A DNA stretch of 64,000 nucleotides from Helicobacter pylori (GTDB lineage: Bacteria > Campylobacterota > Campylobacteria > Campylobacterales > Helicobacteraceae): the NCBI RefSeq assembly GCF_001653455.1, contig NZ_CP011486.1, forward strand, positions 1,054,001-1,118,000, given 5' to 3'. This document shows positions 39,508 to 47,968 of the stretch, in pieces. Position numbers and translations under genes: made by a program. Position 1 is the first letter of the stretch. Every line of letters starts with the position of its first letter. A model generated the notes under the pieces. The model was not told where the DNA came from. It was given only the letters and a program-made list of their open reading frames with translations, and made no database searches.

Positions 39508-40146
39508 TCATATCCTATTATAGATCTTATCTTCAATCAAAATGCGACCGTCTTCTAACAATTGCGCATCTTTCAAACTCACCAATTCGCCCCAATCATT
39601 ATGGAAACTAAAAGAGTCGTTTCTGTGAAATTCTAACGCATACTTACTTAAAACTTCCCCCCAAAAAAGATTTTCTTCTATTTTTTTTAAAAAGCCCTCC
39701 ATAATCAAATCATCGCTCGCGCCAATATCTAAACATGCCCATTTTGCAGAAACCCTATTCACTCCAATGCCGCACACCCGCATGTTTTTATAAACATTAA
39801 CCAGCACGCCCCCTATTTTTTGATTCCCTAAATACAAATCATTAGGCCATTTGAGCCAGGTTTGAGAGCCTAGCTCTTTTAAAACTTCTTTGAATAAAAA
39901 CCCCAAATACAAAGCGTTCGCTTGCATGGGTAAATCTTTAGGCAAATCGCTTGCATTTAAAGCGAGTGAAAAAGTCAAAGCGCTTTTTACGCTCTCCCAC
40001 ATATTCCCCCTACTGCCTATCGCAGCGCTTTGGTTTTTAGCCACAACTAAAATAGGGGCTTTAAGTTCATCGTTTTTAAGTTTTTCTAAAAGATAGGTTT
40101 GCGTAGAAGGCAAGCTTTCAAAAACCCTTTTTTCACATTTTCTCAT
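39508..40146 (-). CDS. birA: Biotin-[acetyl-CoA-carboxylase] ligase, catalytic-domain type
   Basis: Attaches biotin to AccB. FESLPSTQTYL near residue 8, SRGNMWESVKSALTFSLAL near 45 (biotinyl-AMP loop, variant of GRGRxG) and WLKWPNDLYLGNQKIGGVLV near 96. At 212 residues it lacks the N-terminal DNA-binding domain, so it is not a repressor. Overlaps fmt by 4 bases and sits 3 bases before parA. Corresponds to HP1140. Confidence 0.92.
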   Translation of the reverse strand: MRKCEKRVFESLPSTQTYLLEKLKNDELKAPILVVAKNQSAAIGSRGNMWESVKSALTFSLALNASDLPKDLPMQANALYLGFLFKEVLKELGSQTWLKWPNDLYLGNQKIGGVLVNVYKNMRVCGIGVNRVSAKWACLDIGASDDLIMEGFLKKIEENLFWGEVLSKYALEFHRNDSFSFHNDWGELVSLKDAQLLEDGRILIEDKIYNRI

Positions 40147-41060
40147 GCCAAAATATCGCCCGCTTTCAAACGCTTGCCATTCAAATAATCTTTCGCTTTT
40201 AAGGGCTTTTTACCCACCGCTTGCAACCCTTCTATACGCACGCTACCTTTTAAGCAACCCACAAGAACGCCTTTTTCATCAATTTTTAAAATCTCGCCCT
40301 CTTTATGGCTTTTTTCATTTTCCACTAATTCCACTTCTAAAAGCTTGAGGTTATTTTCTAAAAAGATTTCTGGCCAACTTTTAAACGCAAGCGATTTTAA
40401 AAACAAGCTTTTAGCGTCTTTAAAACCCACTAAACCATCAGCTTTAGTGATTTTTTTACAAAAAGTCGCGCTCGTGTGATCTTGAGGTTTTCTTGTGATG
40501 GAATGGAAATTTTTGAGCGTTGAAAGGAGTAAAGTTGCCCCCATGTGCGCTAATTTCAAGCTTAAAGTTTCTAAATCCAAATAACTTTCTCTTAAAAAAG
40601 AAGCGCTTTCTAAAATATCTCCGCTATCCAATTCCAAATCCATAAGCATCGTGCTTATACCATAAATCCTATCGTCATTGAGTATCATCTCATGAATGGG
40701 CGAAGCCCCCCTGTATTTGGGCAATAACGACGCATGCACATTGATGCAAGGAGCGATTTTTAAAACCTCTTTGGGCAAAATCTTACCATAAGCCACCACC
40801 ACGATAAAATCAGGCTTTAAACCTTTTAAAATTTGAACTTCAGGTTCTTTCAAACTTTGCGGCTGGAAAATGGGGATATTTGAATGGTTTTCTAAAATGT
40901 ATGTTTTAGTCTCTGGGGCTTTCAATTCTTTTTTACGCCCAAAAGGTTTGTCTTTTTGAGTGAATAGCCCCACCACTTCCATATCATTATCTTTATTTTC
41001 TATTAATGCTTTTAAGATCACTTCAGCAAAACCAGGCGTTCCCATAAATACGATGCGCAT
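40143..41060 (-). CDS. fmt: Methionyl-tRNA formyltransferase
   Basis: Formylates initiator Met-tRNA. RIVFMGTPGFAEVIL at the start, INVHASLLPKYRGASPIH near residue 105 (catalytic Asn/His region) and LDSGDIL near 144 mark the formyltransferase domain. A C-terminal tRNA-binding part follows. 305 residues; corresponds to HP1141. Confidence 0.95.
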   Translation of the reverse strand: MRIVFMGTPGFAEVILKALIENKDNDMEVVGLFTQKDKPFGRKKELKAPETKTYILENHSNIPIFQPQSLKEPEVQILKGLKPDFIVVVAYGKILPKEVLKIAPCINVHASLLPKYRGASPIHEMILNDDRIYGISTMLMDLELDSGDILESASFLRESYLDLETLSLKLAHMGATLLLSTLKNFHSITRKPQDHTSATFCKKITKADGLVGFKDAKSLFLKSLAFKSWPEIFLENNLKLLEVELVENEKSHKEGEILKIDEKGVLVGCLKGSVRIEGLQAVGKKPLKAKDYLNGKRLKAGDILA

Positions 41061-41081
41061 GTTATTCCTTGTTTAATCCAG

Positions 41082-43352
41082 CTATTTTATCCCCATCATC
41101 ATCTTATAATGAGCTTCATGACCGGTTATTTCAAATATTCTTTCAAAGACTTTTAAATATATCTCGATACTTGTATTTTGATTTTGCACAAACAAATCAT
41201 CTGAAATCTCATGAGAACCATCATTAAACCACAAAATAAAAGAATCGCACACTTGTCGCTCTTCAATATTTTCAAAACGTTCACTCAAATCACTATTATG
41301 TTTAAAACCGCCTAAAATCCTAAAGTAATACTCAACAATTCTTCGCATGACATTTTGTAAAGACGCCCAAGAAATATTATTCTCTTTTGCTTGTTTTACT
41401 TCTTGCCATAATAATTCATAGGAATTTTTAATGGGATTTTCTTCATAACTTTTAATTTCTGAAACATTTTTGTCCTTTTTAATTATCCAAAAAGAATATT
41501 TTTTCTTATAACATTTTAAATCGTATTCTAATGTAATTTCCTTGTAAAAATATGTGTTGTGGGTTAATATAATAACTTGCTTGATGTTTGTTTTTCCTTC
41601 CATGGCTTCTTTCACAAGGTTCTTAATTAAAACACTCACCATAAACAATATATTACTATCCAAGCTTGAAATGGGATCATCAATCACTAAAACCTTATCT
41701 TTTGATATATCATTCTCATTCAAAGAGCCTTTTGTCAAATGATAATAATATAAAAAAGTAATAAAAGTAACTTCACCCTCACTCAGTGTTTCTCCTACTA
41801 ATTGACCATCTTCTCTTTGAATACAATAAGATTTTTCATCTTCAGTGCATGCAAAACCAAAATTCGTAAATCCATATTTTTTTAAAAGCGTATTGATTTT
41901 ATTAACAATGGGCTTTATGCTTACCATGCTTTTTTCTAATTCCTCAATTTCATTTTCTAAACTCTCTATGTCTTTTTGATTTTCACTAATTTTTTTCTTT
42001 AAGTTGTTTATCTCTCTCTCCAAACCGCTAGACTTTTTGTTATATTCTTTTATAGTGCTTTCAAAATCATTGACTAGAAATTTCCAAATTTGTTCCTTAC
42101 AAATCTCTCGCTGTTTTTTAATATCCTTTATTATCTCGTTATGATTAGTTATTTCTTTATTAGCCTTTTCAATCAAATCTTTAATCGCATCTATTTCTTG
42201 TTTAGTGCCAACAAGCTCAAAACTCCTGCTCATTTCTTTACTCTTATCAGACATTGTTAGCTGATTTCCATTGATTTTACTTTTCAATGTTTCAATATTT
42301 TTTTTCAAATTTTCTATATCTAGTTTAGTTTGCTGATTATTCTGCTCTGTTTCAATAATTTTACCAAGCTGATCTAACGCTTCAGTGGTTAGATTTTTGT
42401 AGTTTTCTATCTCTTTTTTGATTGTGTAGGTAGATTCTTGATAACTTGTATCAAAATAAGATTCTAATTGTTTTCTAAACTTTTCAGTAATGGTTTTTTC
42501 TTGACAGAAAGGGCATACACTATTATCTTTTGAAAGATATTCTCTACCTTGAGAGACCCAATCCCCATTATTCAATTTTTCTATTAAATCTGCAATGGCT
42601 ACATCACTACGCCCCACAATTTTTTGTTCCCAAATAGAATGGTTTTCAATAGAATTAAAATCTGTTAAATTTAATTCTAGTCGTTCCAATTCTGTCTTAT
42701 TTTTACCAAAAACAATCCCAATTCTTTCCTTTAATTTTCCTAGCCCAACTATTTCACTTTTATTGTGTTTAAATTTTTCAAGAATTGTTGTTTTAAACTT
42801 CTCCTTTTTCTTAAAATGCTCTAGCGTCTCTTTAAAATTAAAATCATTTTCAAATTTCTTATAAAGTTTTTCCCAACAACGATCAGTAAAACTTTCTTCT
42901 TCCTTTTCCTTGTCTTGTTTCAATTTTTGCAAGCTTGTTTCAATTTTTTTATTTTTTTCCTCTTTTTCCTTTATTAATTCTTTATTGCTTTTAATTTTTT
43001 CTAAATTCTCATTTGTTTTTTTACCGAGCGTAAAAATGCCCTTAACTTGAGAGTTTCTAAATTGTTCTTCTTTAAATTGCTTATTATAAACTTCAATCTT
43101 TAAATTTTTATTGTGATACCACTCTATCCTGCTGTCAGCAAACTTGCTTTCTTTGTCTTCACTCCCATTTTCAGCTAGATTTTTTAAAAAACTAGAAGTG
43201 GTTGTCTTGCCACTCCCATTAGCCCCATAAATAAAGTTGATAGACTTTAAATTTTCAAAACTCGCCCCATTTTCATCAAAAGTTGCCACATTTTTTAATA
43301 TGATTTGAGAAATCCCACTACTTATATTCTGCTGTTGGTTATTCTTATCCAC
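41082..43352 (-). CDS. AAA_13-family ABC-type ATPase with coiled coil and zinc-hook-like CxxC; RloC/PrrC-like
   Basis: 756 residues. Walker A GANGSGKTTT at 43-52. Long coiled coils on both sides of a CPFC motif (Cys280, Cys283), as in Rad50-type zinc hooks. ABC signature TLSEGE at about 523-527. Walker B VLVIDDP at 555-560, then SSLDS. The C-terminal part has Arg670-x3-Glu674 (RRIVEYY) and a later His714 (NDGSHE), a pattern like the Arg-Glu-His triad of the anticodon nucleases PrrC/RloC. The spacing is somewhat longer. Corresponds to HP1142. tRNase activity is inferred, not shown. It could instead be a DNA-linked ATPase. It lies 21 bases before fmt. Confidence 0.7.
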   Translation of the reverse strand: MDKNNQQQNISSGISQIILKNVATFDENGASFENLKSINFIYGANGSGKTTTSSFLKNLAENGSEDKESKFADSRIEWYHNKNLKIEVYNKQFKEEQFRNSQVKGIFTLGKKTNENLEKIKSNKELIKEKEEKNKKIETSLQKLKQDKEKEEESFTDRCWEKLYKKFENDFNFKETLEHFKKKEKFKTTILEKFKHNKSEIVGLGKLKERIGIVFGKNKTELERLELNLTDFNSIENHSIWEQKIVGRSDVAIADLIEKLNNGDWVSQGREYLSKDNSVCPFCQEKTITEKFRKQLESYFDTSYQESTYTIKKEIENYKNLTTEALDQLGKIIETEQNNQQTKLDIENLKKNIETLKSKINGNQLTMSDKSKEMSRSFELVGTKQEIDAIKDLIEKANKEITNHNEIIKDIKKQREICKEQIWKFLVNDFESTIKEYNKKSSGLEREINNLKKKISENQKDIESLENEIEELEKSMVSIKPIVNKINTLLKKYGFTNFGFACTEDEKSYCIQREDGQLVGETLSEGEVTFITFLYYYHLTKGSLNENDISKDKVLVIDDPISSLDSNILFMVSVLIKNLVKEAMEGKTNIKQVIILTHNTYFYKEITLEYDLKCYKKKYSFWIIKKDKNVSEIKSYEENPIKNSYELLWQEVKQAKENNISWASLQNVMRRIVEYYFRILGGFKHNSDLSERFENIEERQVCDSFILWFNDGSHEISDDLFVQNQNTSIEIYLKVFERIFEITGHEAHYKMMMGIK

Positions 43353-43405
43353 ATTTTCTCCTAATTGATAATATCCACCCTAAAAGCATGCCACAAAGAC
43401 TAAAA

Positions 43406-44695
43406 CTAATCTTCTAAATCCCCATCATACCCAAGCTCTAACGCTTTCACTTGCCCTATCGCATTACCTGCAATGCCCTTGATAGAGCCATACATGTTAA
43501 CCGTGCCCTCAAACACTTTGTCAATTTGTTTTTCCCTGCTTTTCCAAATCCTAGCCATCGCGCGTTTTTCGCTTTCCAAATCCGCTTTGAGCTGCCTAAA
43601 CGCCTCTATAATCGCATTCACTTGCATAGAAAATTCAGAGCTTGTCAAATAATGATAGAGCAAACCCATTTTATCGCCCTTATTTTCTTGACTTCTTTTA
43701 GCCAAACTCACTTGAATAACCCCCTCTCTTAACGCCGCACTCAACCCCTTAAACTCTTCAAACGAACACACCCACACCCCCTCAAATAGCCCCATCCTTT
43801 CCATCTCTTTAGGCAATGCCTCACTCACAATGACCCCCACATCAGCCCCAACCTCTCGCATGTCGCTTTTAAGCTTTTCCACCCAAGCTTTTTGAAATTC
43901 TTTAGTGCGTTTGCTCTCATAATAGATTTTCCCGCAATTTTGAAACTCCCTAGTGTGCACCACTTGAATCCAATCGCCCCCTCTTTGCCCTTTTTTGATT
44001 TCTTCAATGCAATCTAGGGGGAATTTTTGGGTCAAAAACTCTTCAATCGCCAATTCTTGCACCTCGCCTTGGAGTTGTTGCGAGCCTAATTCAGCCTTTC
44101 TTTGAGCGTTTTTCAACTCATTTCTTAATATTTCTAACTGCTCTTCTTGCTGCTTGAATTTCAATTCGTTTTTTTCATGCAAGGCTTTTTCTATTTTTTC
44201 CCTTTCTAAAACCAATTTTTCATTCAGCTTTTTTTCATTTTCAGCCTTTAATTTGCTCTCCACTTCGTTATTTTCTCTTTTTAGCCTTTCAATTTCCGCT
44301 TCTTTTTGGTGCAACTCTTGGACTTGTTTAGACTTCTCGTCTAATTCTTTTTGCAACAATTCCAAGCCCTTTTGCTGCTCTAAAAAAGCGTTTTTTCTAG
44401 CTTCTTCAATGATTTTAGCCCTTTCATCTTGCAAAGCTAATGCACTCGCTTGTTTGACTGCATCATCAAACCTAGCTTTTTGCTCTTTTTCTTGCTGTTT
44501 TAGAGCCTCTTCTTTTTGCTCTAAAATTTTAAAATGGCTTTGATACTGCGCTCTTTTTTCATTCACTTCTTTTTCAAACTCTTTTTGCTGGGCTAAAAAC
44601 TTATTGTGATTTTCTGATTCAACCTGTTTGTATAACGCATCGCTCACATTGATGGGCGTTTGACACTTGGGGCATTGAATGGAATTTTCTTGCAT
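43406..44695 (-). CDS. DUF2130 coiled-coil protein
   Basis: 429 residues. An N-terminal zinc-ribbon-like CPKCQTPI is followed by a coiled coil of about 200 residues rich in Gln/Glu/Lys. The C-terminal DUF2130 domain has DCIEEIKKGQRGGDWIQVVH, YESKRTKEFQKAWVEKLKSD and GVIVSEALPKEM. The order of acidic and Lys residues in the last part (D...E.K.) recalls restriction-endonuclease-like folds, but this is not established. Corresponds to HP1143. It runs toward the RloC-like gene with 53 bases between them. Confidence 0.75.
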   Translation of the reverse strand: MQENSIQCPKCQTPINVSDALYKQVESENHNKFLAQQKEFEKEVNEKRAQYQSHFKILEQKEEALKQQEKEQKARFDDAVKQASALALQDERAKIIEEARKNAFLEQQKGLELLQKELDEKSKQVQELHQKEAEIERLKRENNEVESKLKAENEKKLNEKLVLEREKIEKALHEKNELKFKQQEEQLEILRNELKNAQRKAELGSQQLQGEVQELAIEEFLTQKFPLDCIEEIKKGQRGGDWIQVVHTREFQNCGKIYYESKRTKEFQKAWVEKLKSDMREVGADVGVIVSEALPKEMERMGLFEGVWVCSFEEFKGLSAALREGVIQVSLAKRSQENKGDKMGLLYHYLTSSEFSMQVNAIIEAFRQLKADLESEKRAMARIWKSREKQIDKVFEGTVNMYGSIKGIAGNAIGQVKALELGYDGDLED

Positions 44696-44811
44696 GATTT
44701 TCCTTTAAGATTTGGTTTTTTGTATTTTATAATAAAATGAAATCAATTTAACTTAAGCAGATTTTTCCTAATAAGTTCAGTAAAATGGGGCTTTTATAAG
44801 GAGATATTAAC

Positions 44812-45452
44812 ATGACTATCCATTATCAAAACAAATATAGTAAAGGGCATGAACAGCAAAAAAGACGCCCCCTACTTTGTCATCTATGAGAGCAAGGACT
44901 TTTTCTTAGCGTTCCCACAAACAACAAAAGATAAACAAGGCAAAGAATATCCTTCGCACAAAAACTACACTATAAATGATGATGAAAAGATTGAAATAAT
45001 GATCGATCAATTGCAAGTTATTTCAAAAACACAAGCTTTAAAAGGCAATATAATGGAAACAAGTCTCAGCATCGCATTACAAAAGGCATCTATCCCTAAA
45101 CTCGTATCAGTGCATAGAAACGCTCTTATCAATCATTTTTTAGAACAAGTTATTTTACAAAGCCAATCTTATAAAAAACAACAATATAAAAAATCTATTG
45201 TTTTTGGAAATGTTATTAAATTCAATCCACACAATAAAAATCCCCTATTAAAACCTTATAACGCATTTATTGCACTCTCTTGCACTCAATTTCATAATTC
45301 TAGCATGTGCTTGGTTGCCCCCTATAAAAACAATTCTATTATTTTTGAGCTATTGCATTGATTTTCAAACGTGCAATTTTGAACGCCAACAATCTGTTCA
45401 ATTAAATCCAAAAGAAATTAAAACCCAAATTCTTGAGCGCTTAAAGCTTTAG
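44812..45452 (+). pseudogene. Unrecognised gene broken by two frameshifts
   Basis: AAGGAG (44798-44803) and ATG 44812 start a frame (MTIHYQNKYSKGHEQQK) that fails at an A6 run near 44854. Loss of one A would connect it to the open frame ending at 45361, which contains DAPYFVIYESKDFFLAFPQT. One extra base near 45358 again breaks it; the tail DFQTCNFERQQSV to ILERLKL continues in a third frame to 45452. The intact protein would be about 213 residues. I do not recognise the family; no signal peptide or membrane segment. The last 16 codons are duplicated at 45778-45825. Confidence 0.6.
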
Positions 45453-45512
45453 GGATATAGGGAATTAGAGAATAAAACAACCACCTTATCCACCAACCAC
45501 CCCAAACAAAAC
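45404..45512. repeat. ~109-bp direct repeat, unit 1
   Basis: Covers the last codons of the broken gene and the following 60 bases (from AAATCCAAAAGAAATT to CCAAACAAAAC). It differs from unit 2 (offset 374) at only a few bases. Confidence 0.85.
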
Positions 45513-46018
45513 CAAAACTTTAAAAACATTAAGGAACAACAAACACAAAGTAAGAAGCAAGAATTAAAAAACAAGCAAGAAGTAGGAAGTAAGAAAAACT
45601 ACAACAAGCAACAACAAAACCATCAAAACTAAAAACCTAAATAATAAGATAAATACAAGGAATAAGAAAAAATTTAAAAGCAAGAAACCAAACCGGTAAC
45701 TAACAATGAAAACACAAAATTAAAACTTTAAAAACATTAAACAAGCAAGATTAAAAAAACTAAAACTCAAATAAAACAAATCCAAAAGAAATTAAAACCC
45801 AAATTCTTGAGTGCTTAAAGCTTTAGGGATATAGGGAATTAAAGAATAAAACAACCACCTTATCCACCAACCACTCCAAACAAAACAAAAACCCAAACAC
45901 AAGAAAAAATAAGACTTAAAAACTTTAAACAAAAGCAAGCAAGATTAAAAAAACAAACAACCAAAACTAAAATAAGATTAAAAGCGGCTAAAAGTTTTTG
46001 ACTAAGTAGGTTAAAATT
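45453..46018. other. AC-rich low-complexity gene-free stretch
   Basis: About 560 bases. The plus strand is almost wholly A and C with very little G. Short elements such as AACTTTAAAAACATTAA and AGCAAGATTAAAAAAAC recur. It contains unit 2 of the 109-bp repeat. No coding potential, promoter or stable hairpin seen. Confidence 0.7.
45778..45886. repeat. ~109-bp direct repeat, unit 2
   Basis: Second copy of 45404-45512, including a duplicate of the gene tail (codons for NPKEIKTQILE and stop) without the gene body. Confidence 0.85.
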
Positions 46019-46162
46019 TTAAAACAATTGGGTTTTGAAAAATTTCAATACCGCCACCACCGCCACCGCCAAAACATGCATGCATTCTCCATAAAACCTA
46101 AGCGCTAATTTGCCTCCGTTTTCAAAAATCGCTCCATAATAAAGAGCAAAAAGTGAAACCAT
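46019..46162 (-). CDS. Small hydrophobic ORF of 47 codons with GGCGGT microsatellite
   Basis: Open from ATG 46162 (MVSLFALYYGAIFENGG) to TAA 46019. The second half from an internal ATG at 46081 reads MHVLAVAVVAVLKFFKTQLF, a 20-residue hydrophobic peptide with a basic end. GGAGA 5-9 bases before that internal ATG is a much better ribosome site than any at 46162. The Ala/Val stretch is written in a GGCGGT-type repeat (46051-46070), whose change in copy number would lengthen or shorten the hydrophobic helix in frame. Size and character recall type I toxin peptides. Family not verified; translation is inferred. Confidence 0.4.
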   Translation of the reverse strand: MVSLFALYYGAIFENGGKLALRFYGECMHVLAVAVVAVLKFFKTQLF

Positions 46163-46234
46163 GGATTAGAAAAATACGCCTAAGCTAACCCTTTTAAATT
46201 GGGTGCTTTTTGTCCCCTTGGTGGGAAAAGCGCA

Positions 46235-47026
46235 TTAGTTCTTCTTAGAGAGTTGGTCTTTAAACGGGTTGTTAAAAGGTTCGTTGGAGTGATAGTTCTT
46301 TTTCTTGGGGGTGTGCTGACTTTTTGGCAGCTTGGCTACAATTTCAGCAACACTACGCTCTCTCACATCGCAAGACTTCTTCAAGTCTGAAGGGACAAGA
46401 GTGGGGCTTTCTTTAATGTTGGCGATGAAGACTTTGAAGTCTTTATCATCAGCGGTTTTTATCACAGGCACAAAATCGGTATCCTTACTGAACAGCAAAA
46501 TACACCCTGGTAATTTGGTGTAGCATAGCTTGGTAATATCGTGTGCCAACAGCACATCAACTTGTTTTTGACGAAACTCTAAGCGCGGTCGGGAAGTTTT
46601 GGCTTCCACGCCACAGACTCTTTCGTCTTCAAACACATATTCAAACCTAACCATTACCCGCCCGACTCGTAATTTCACTTGATTTTGTTGGGCGATTTCG
46701 TTATTGAAGGTTTGGCGCTTGCTTGAATTGCGCAATTTTTTCTCATATTCTTGGGGAAACTGCGTTTTAAAATTCTCTAAGTTTTTCTTGTCTTTGCCGG
46801 TGATTCTGGGATCGTTTTCTGTGAAAGGTTCAGACACATAAAAGTAGATCCGGGTCAATTCCTCTTCAGACTCTAAAAACGAACGGATTAGCACTAAGAG
46901 CTGCTCATGGTTGTTGTAATCAAAATGAGACGGTATAAAATCCATATTAGGGAGTCTTTGGATTGCCACTAAGTCGGATAATAGATTTTCCCAATCCACA
47001 AAAATCGTGGTTTCTGTTTTTTCCAT
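46235..47026 (-). CDS. NYN (PIN-like) domain protein, putative ribonuclease
   Basis: 263 residues from ATG 47026 (MEKTETTIF), with AGGAAAAAC upstream. Acidic residues typical of NYN/PIN nucleases are spaced correctly: FVDWENLL near residue 10, QVDVLLAHDI near 165, and FSKDTDFVPVI near 185. A basic C-terminal tail (TPKKKNYHSNEPFNNPFKDQ) may bind RNA. Gene names vary; an HP1144-HP1146 region equivalent is likely. The target RNA is unknown. It stands alone between the AC-rich region and a gene-free spacer. Confidence 0.7.
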   Translation of the reverse strand: MEKTETTIFVDWENLLSDLVAIQRLPNMDFIPSHFDYNNHEQLLVLIRSFLESEEELTRIYFYVSEPFTENDPRITGKDKKNLENFKTQFPQEYEKKLRNSSKRQTFNNEIAQQNQVKLRVGRVMVRFEYVFEDERVCGVEAKTSRPRLEFRQKQVDVLLAHDITKLCYTKLPGCILLFSKDTDFVPVIKTADDKDFKVFIANIKESPTLVPSDLKKSCDVRERSVAEIVAKLPKSQHTPKKKNYHSNEPFNNPFKDQLSKKN

Positions 47027-47211
47027 GTTTTTCCTAAAATATGAATTTTGCCACAATAAGCGCTTCTCATTAAAAATAAGTGTAGCATGGTAATCCAAAC
47101 AAGCGCCTTGTTTTTAAAAAAAATAAAGGTTCTGTTCTCATCAAATACAGACACTCAAAGCCTTAATTAATTTCTTTCATTTTTTAAAAACTTTGCTTTA
47201 TAATTGAGAAT

Positions 47212-47314
47212 AAAGGGGGATATTTTGCACTTTAATCTTCCCTCAAATCCTTAAAACCCCCTAACTTGATCGCTTTTTCAAGGAGTTATTATCCAACTTG
47301 CGTCAAGCTTTTTG
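47212..47314 (-). repeat. Dispersed ~100-bp intergenic repeat, copy 3
   Basis: On the minus strand begins AAAAAGCTTGACGC and ends TATCCCCCTTT, with TTAGGGGG inside, like the copies at 22521 and 62741. Confidence 0.55.
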
Positions 47315-47431
47315 CATTTTGATGGTAAAAAACGCTTTTGATCTTTTTAAAATGTGACAACCAACGATCCACTAAAAACAGAGCCAAAAATTCAGTTTAA
47401 CAGATAGCAAGCCAGAAAAGAAATGATAAAA

Positions 47432-47482
47432 CCCTACCTTGAGAATGCTGAAACCTCAAGGAAAGCTTTAAAAGTTTGGTAG
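47432..47482. other. Possible structured RNA element
   Basis: CCTTGAG (47437-47443) pairs perfectly with CTCAAGG (47455-47461). CTACC just before can also pair with GGTAG at 47478-47482. Lies in a gene-free region. No promoter was identified, so an RNA gene is only a possibility. Confidence 0.25.
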
Positions 47483-47534
47483 TAGGACTTAAAAGAAAAA
47501 CTATTCTTAAAAAGGATTAAAAACCTATTCTAAC

Positions 47535-47562
47535 CCTTAAAAACTAGAAATGTTTTTCTAGT
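47535..47562 (-). terminator. Terminator of the rpsP-rplS operon
   Basis: Minus strand ACTAGAAA and TTTCTAGT form a perfect 8-bp stem with a 4-base loop, directly followed by TTTTT. It begins 29 bases after the rplS stop. Confidence 0.75.
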
Positions 47563-47590
47563 CAATCTTTTAAAAAAGAGCCTTAAAAAA

Positions 47591-47947
47591 TTAATGGCGG
47601 ATTTCTTTAATCCTTGCTGCCTTACCTCTCCTATCGCGCAAATAGTAGAGCTTCGCGCGGCGTACCCTACCCACGCGCAACACTTCAACGCTCGCCAAAC
47701 TTTCGCTATAAAAAGGGAAAATTTTCTCCACGCCGATGTTGTTAGCCCCCATTTTGCGCACGCAAAAAGTCTTATCCACGCCATTGCCTCTAATTGCAAT
47801 GCACACGCCTTCAAAATACTGCGTTCGTGTTTTTTCGCCTTCTTTAATGGTAATACCCAATCTTAAAGTATCGCCAGCTTTAAATTGCGGCATGGTCTTA
47901 TCTTTTAATTGAGCGTCTTCAAATTGCTGAATATAGCGGTTTTTCAT
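47591..47947 (-). CDS. rplS: 50S ribosomal protein L19
   Basis: 118 residues. [20 protein letters not shown] near residue 25 and [20 protein letters not shown] at the C-terminus are standard L19 sequence. Final gene of the rpsP-khpA-rimM-trmD-rplS operon, an arrangement common to many bacteria. Corresponds to HP1147. Confidence 0.97.
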   Translation of the reverse strand: MKNRYIQQFEDAQLKDKTMPQFKAGDTLRLGITIKEGEKTRTQYFEGVCIAIRGNGVDKTFCVRKMGANNIGVEKIFPFYSESLASVEVLRVGRVRRAKLYYLRDRRGKAARIKEIRH

Positions 47948-47968
47948 GTGTTTTCCTTAATGTCAATT

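Larger units (their letters stand above)
47027..47590. other. Gene-free spacer before rplS terminator
   Basis: 560 bases without a convincing ORF. It holds a dispersed repeat copy (47212-47314), a possible structured element (47432-47482) and the rplS terminator (47535-47562). Confidence 0.6.

Noticed and set aside
47321-47356. 11-codon ORF starting MVKNAFDLFK as an AapA-type toxin
   Set aside because: No ribosome site, no hydrophobic helix and no resemblance to the AapA peptide.
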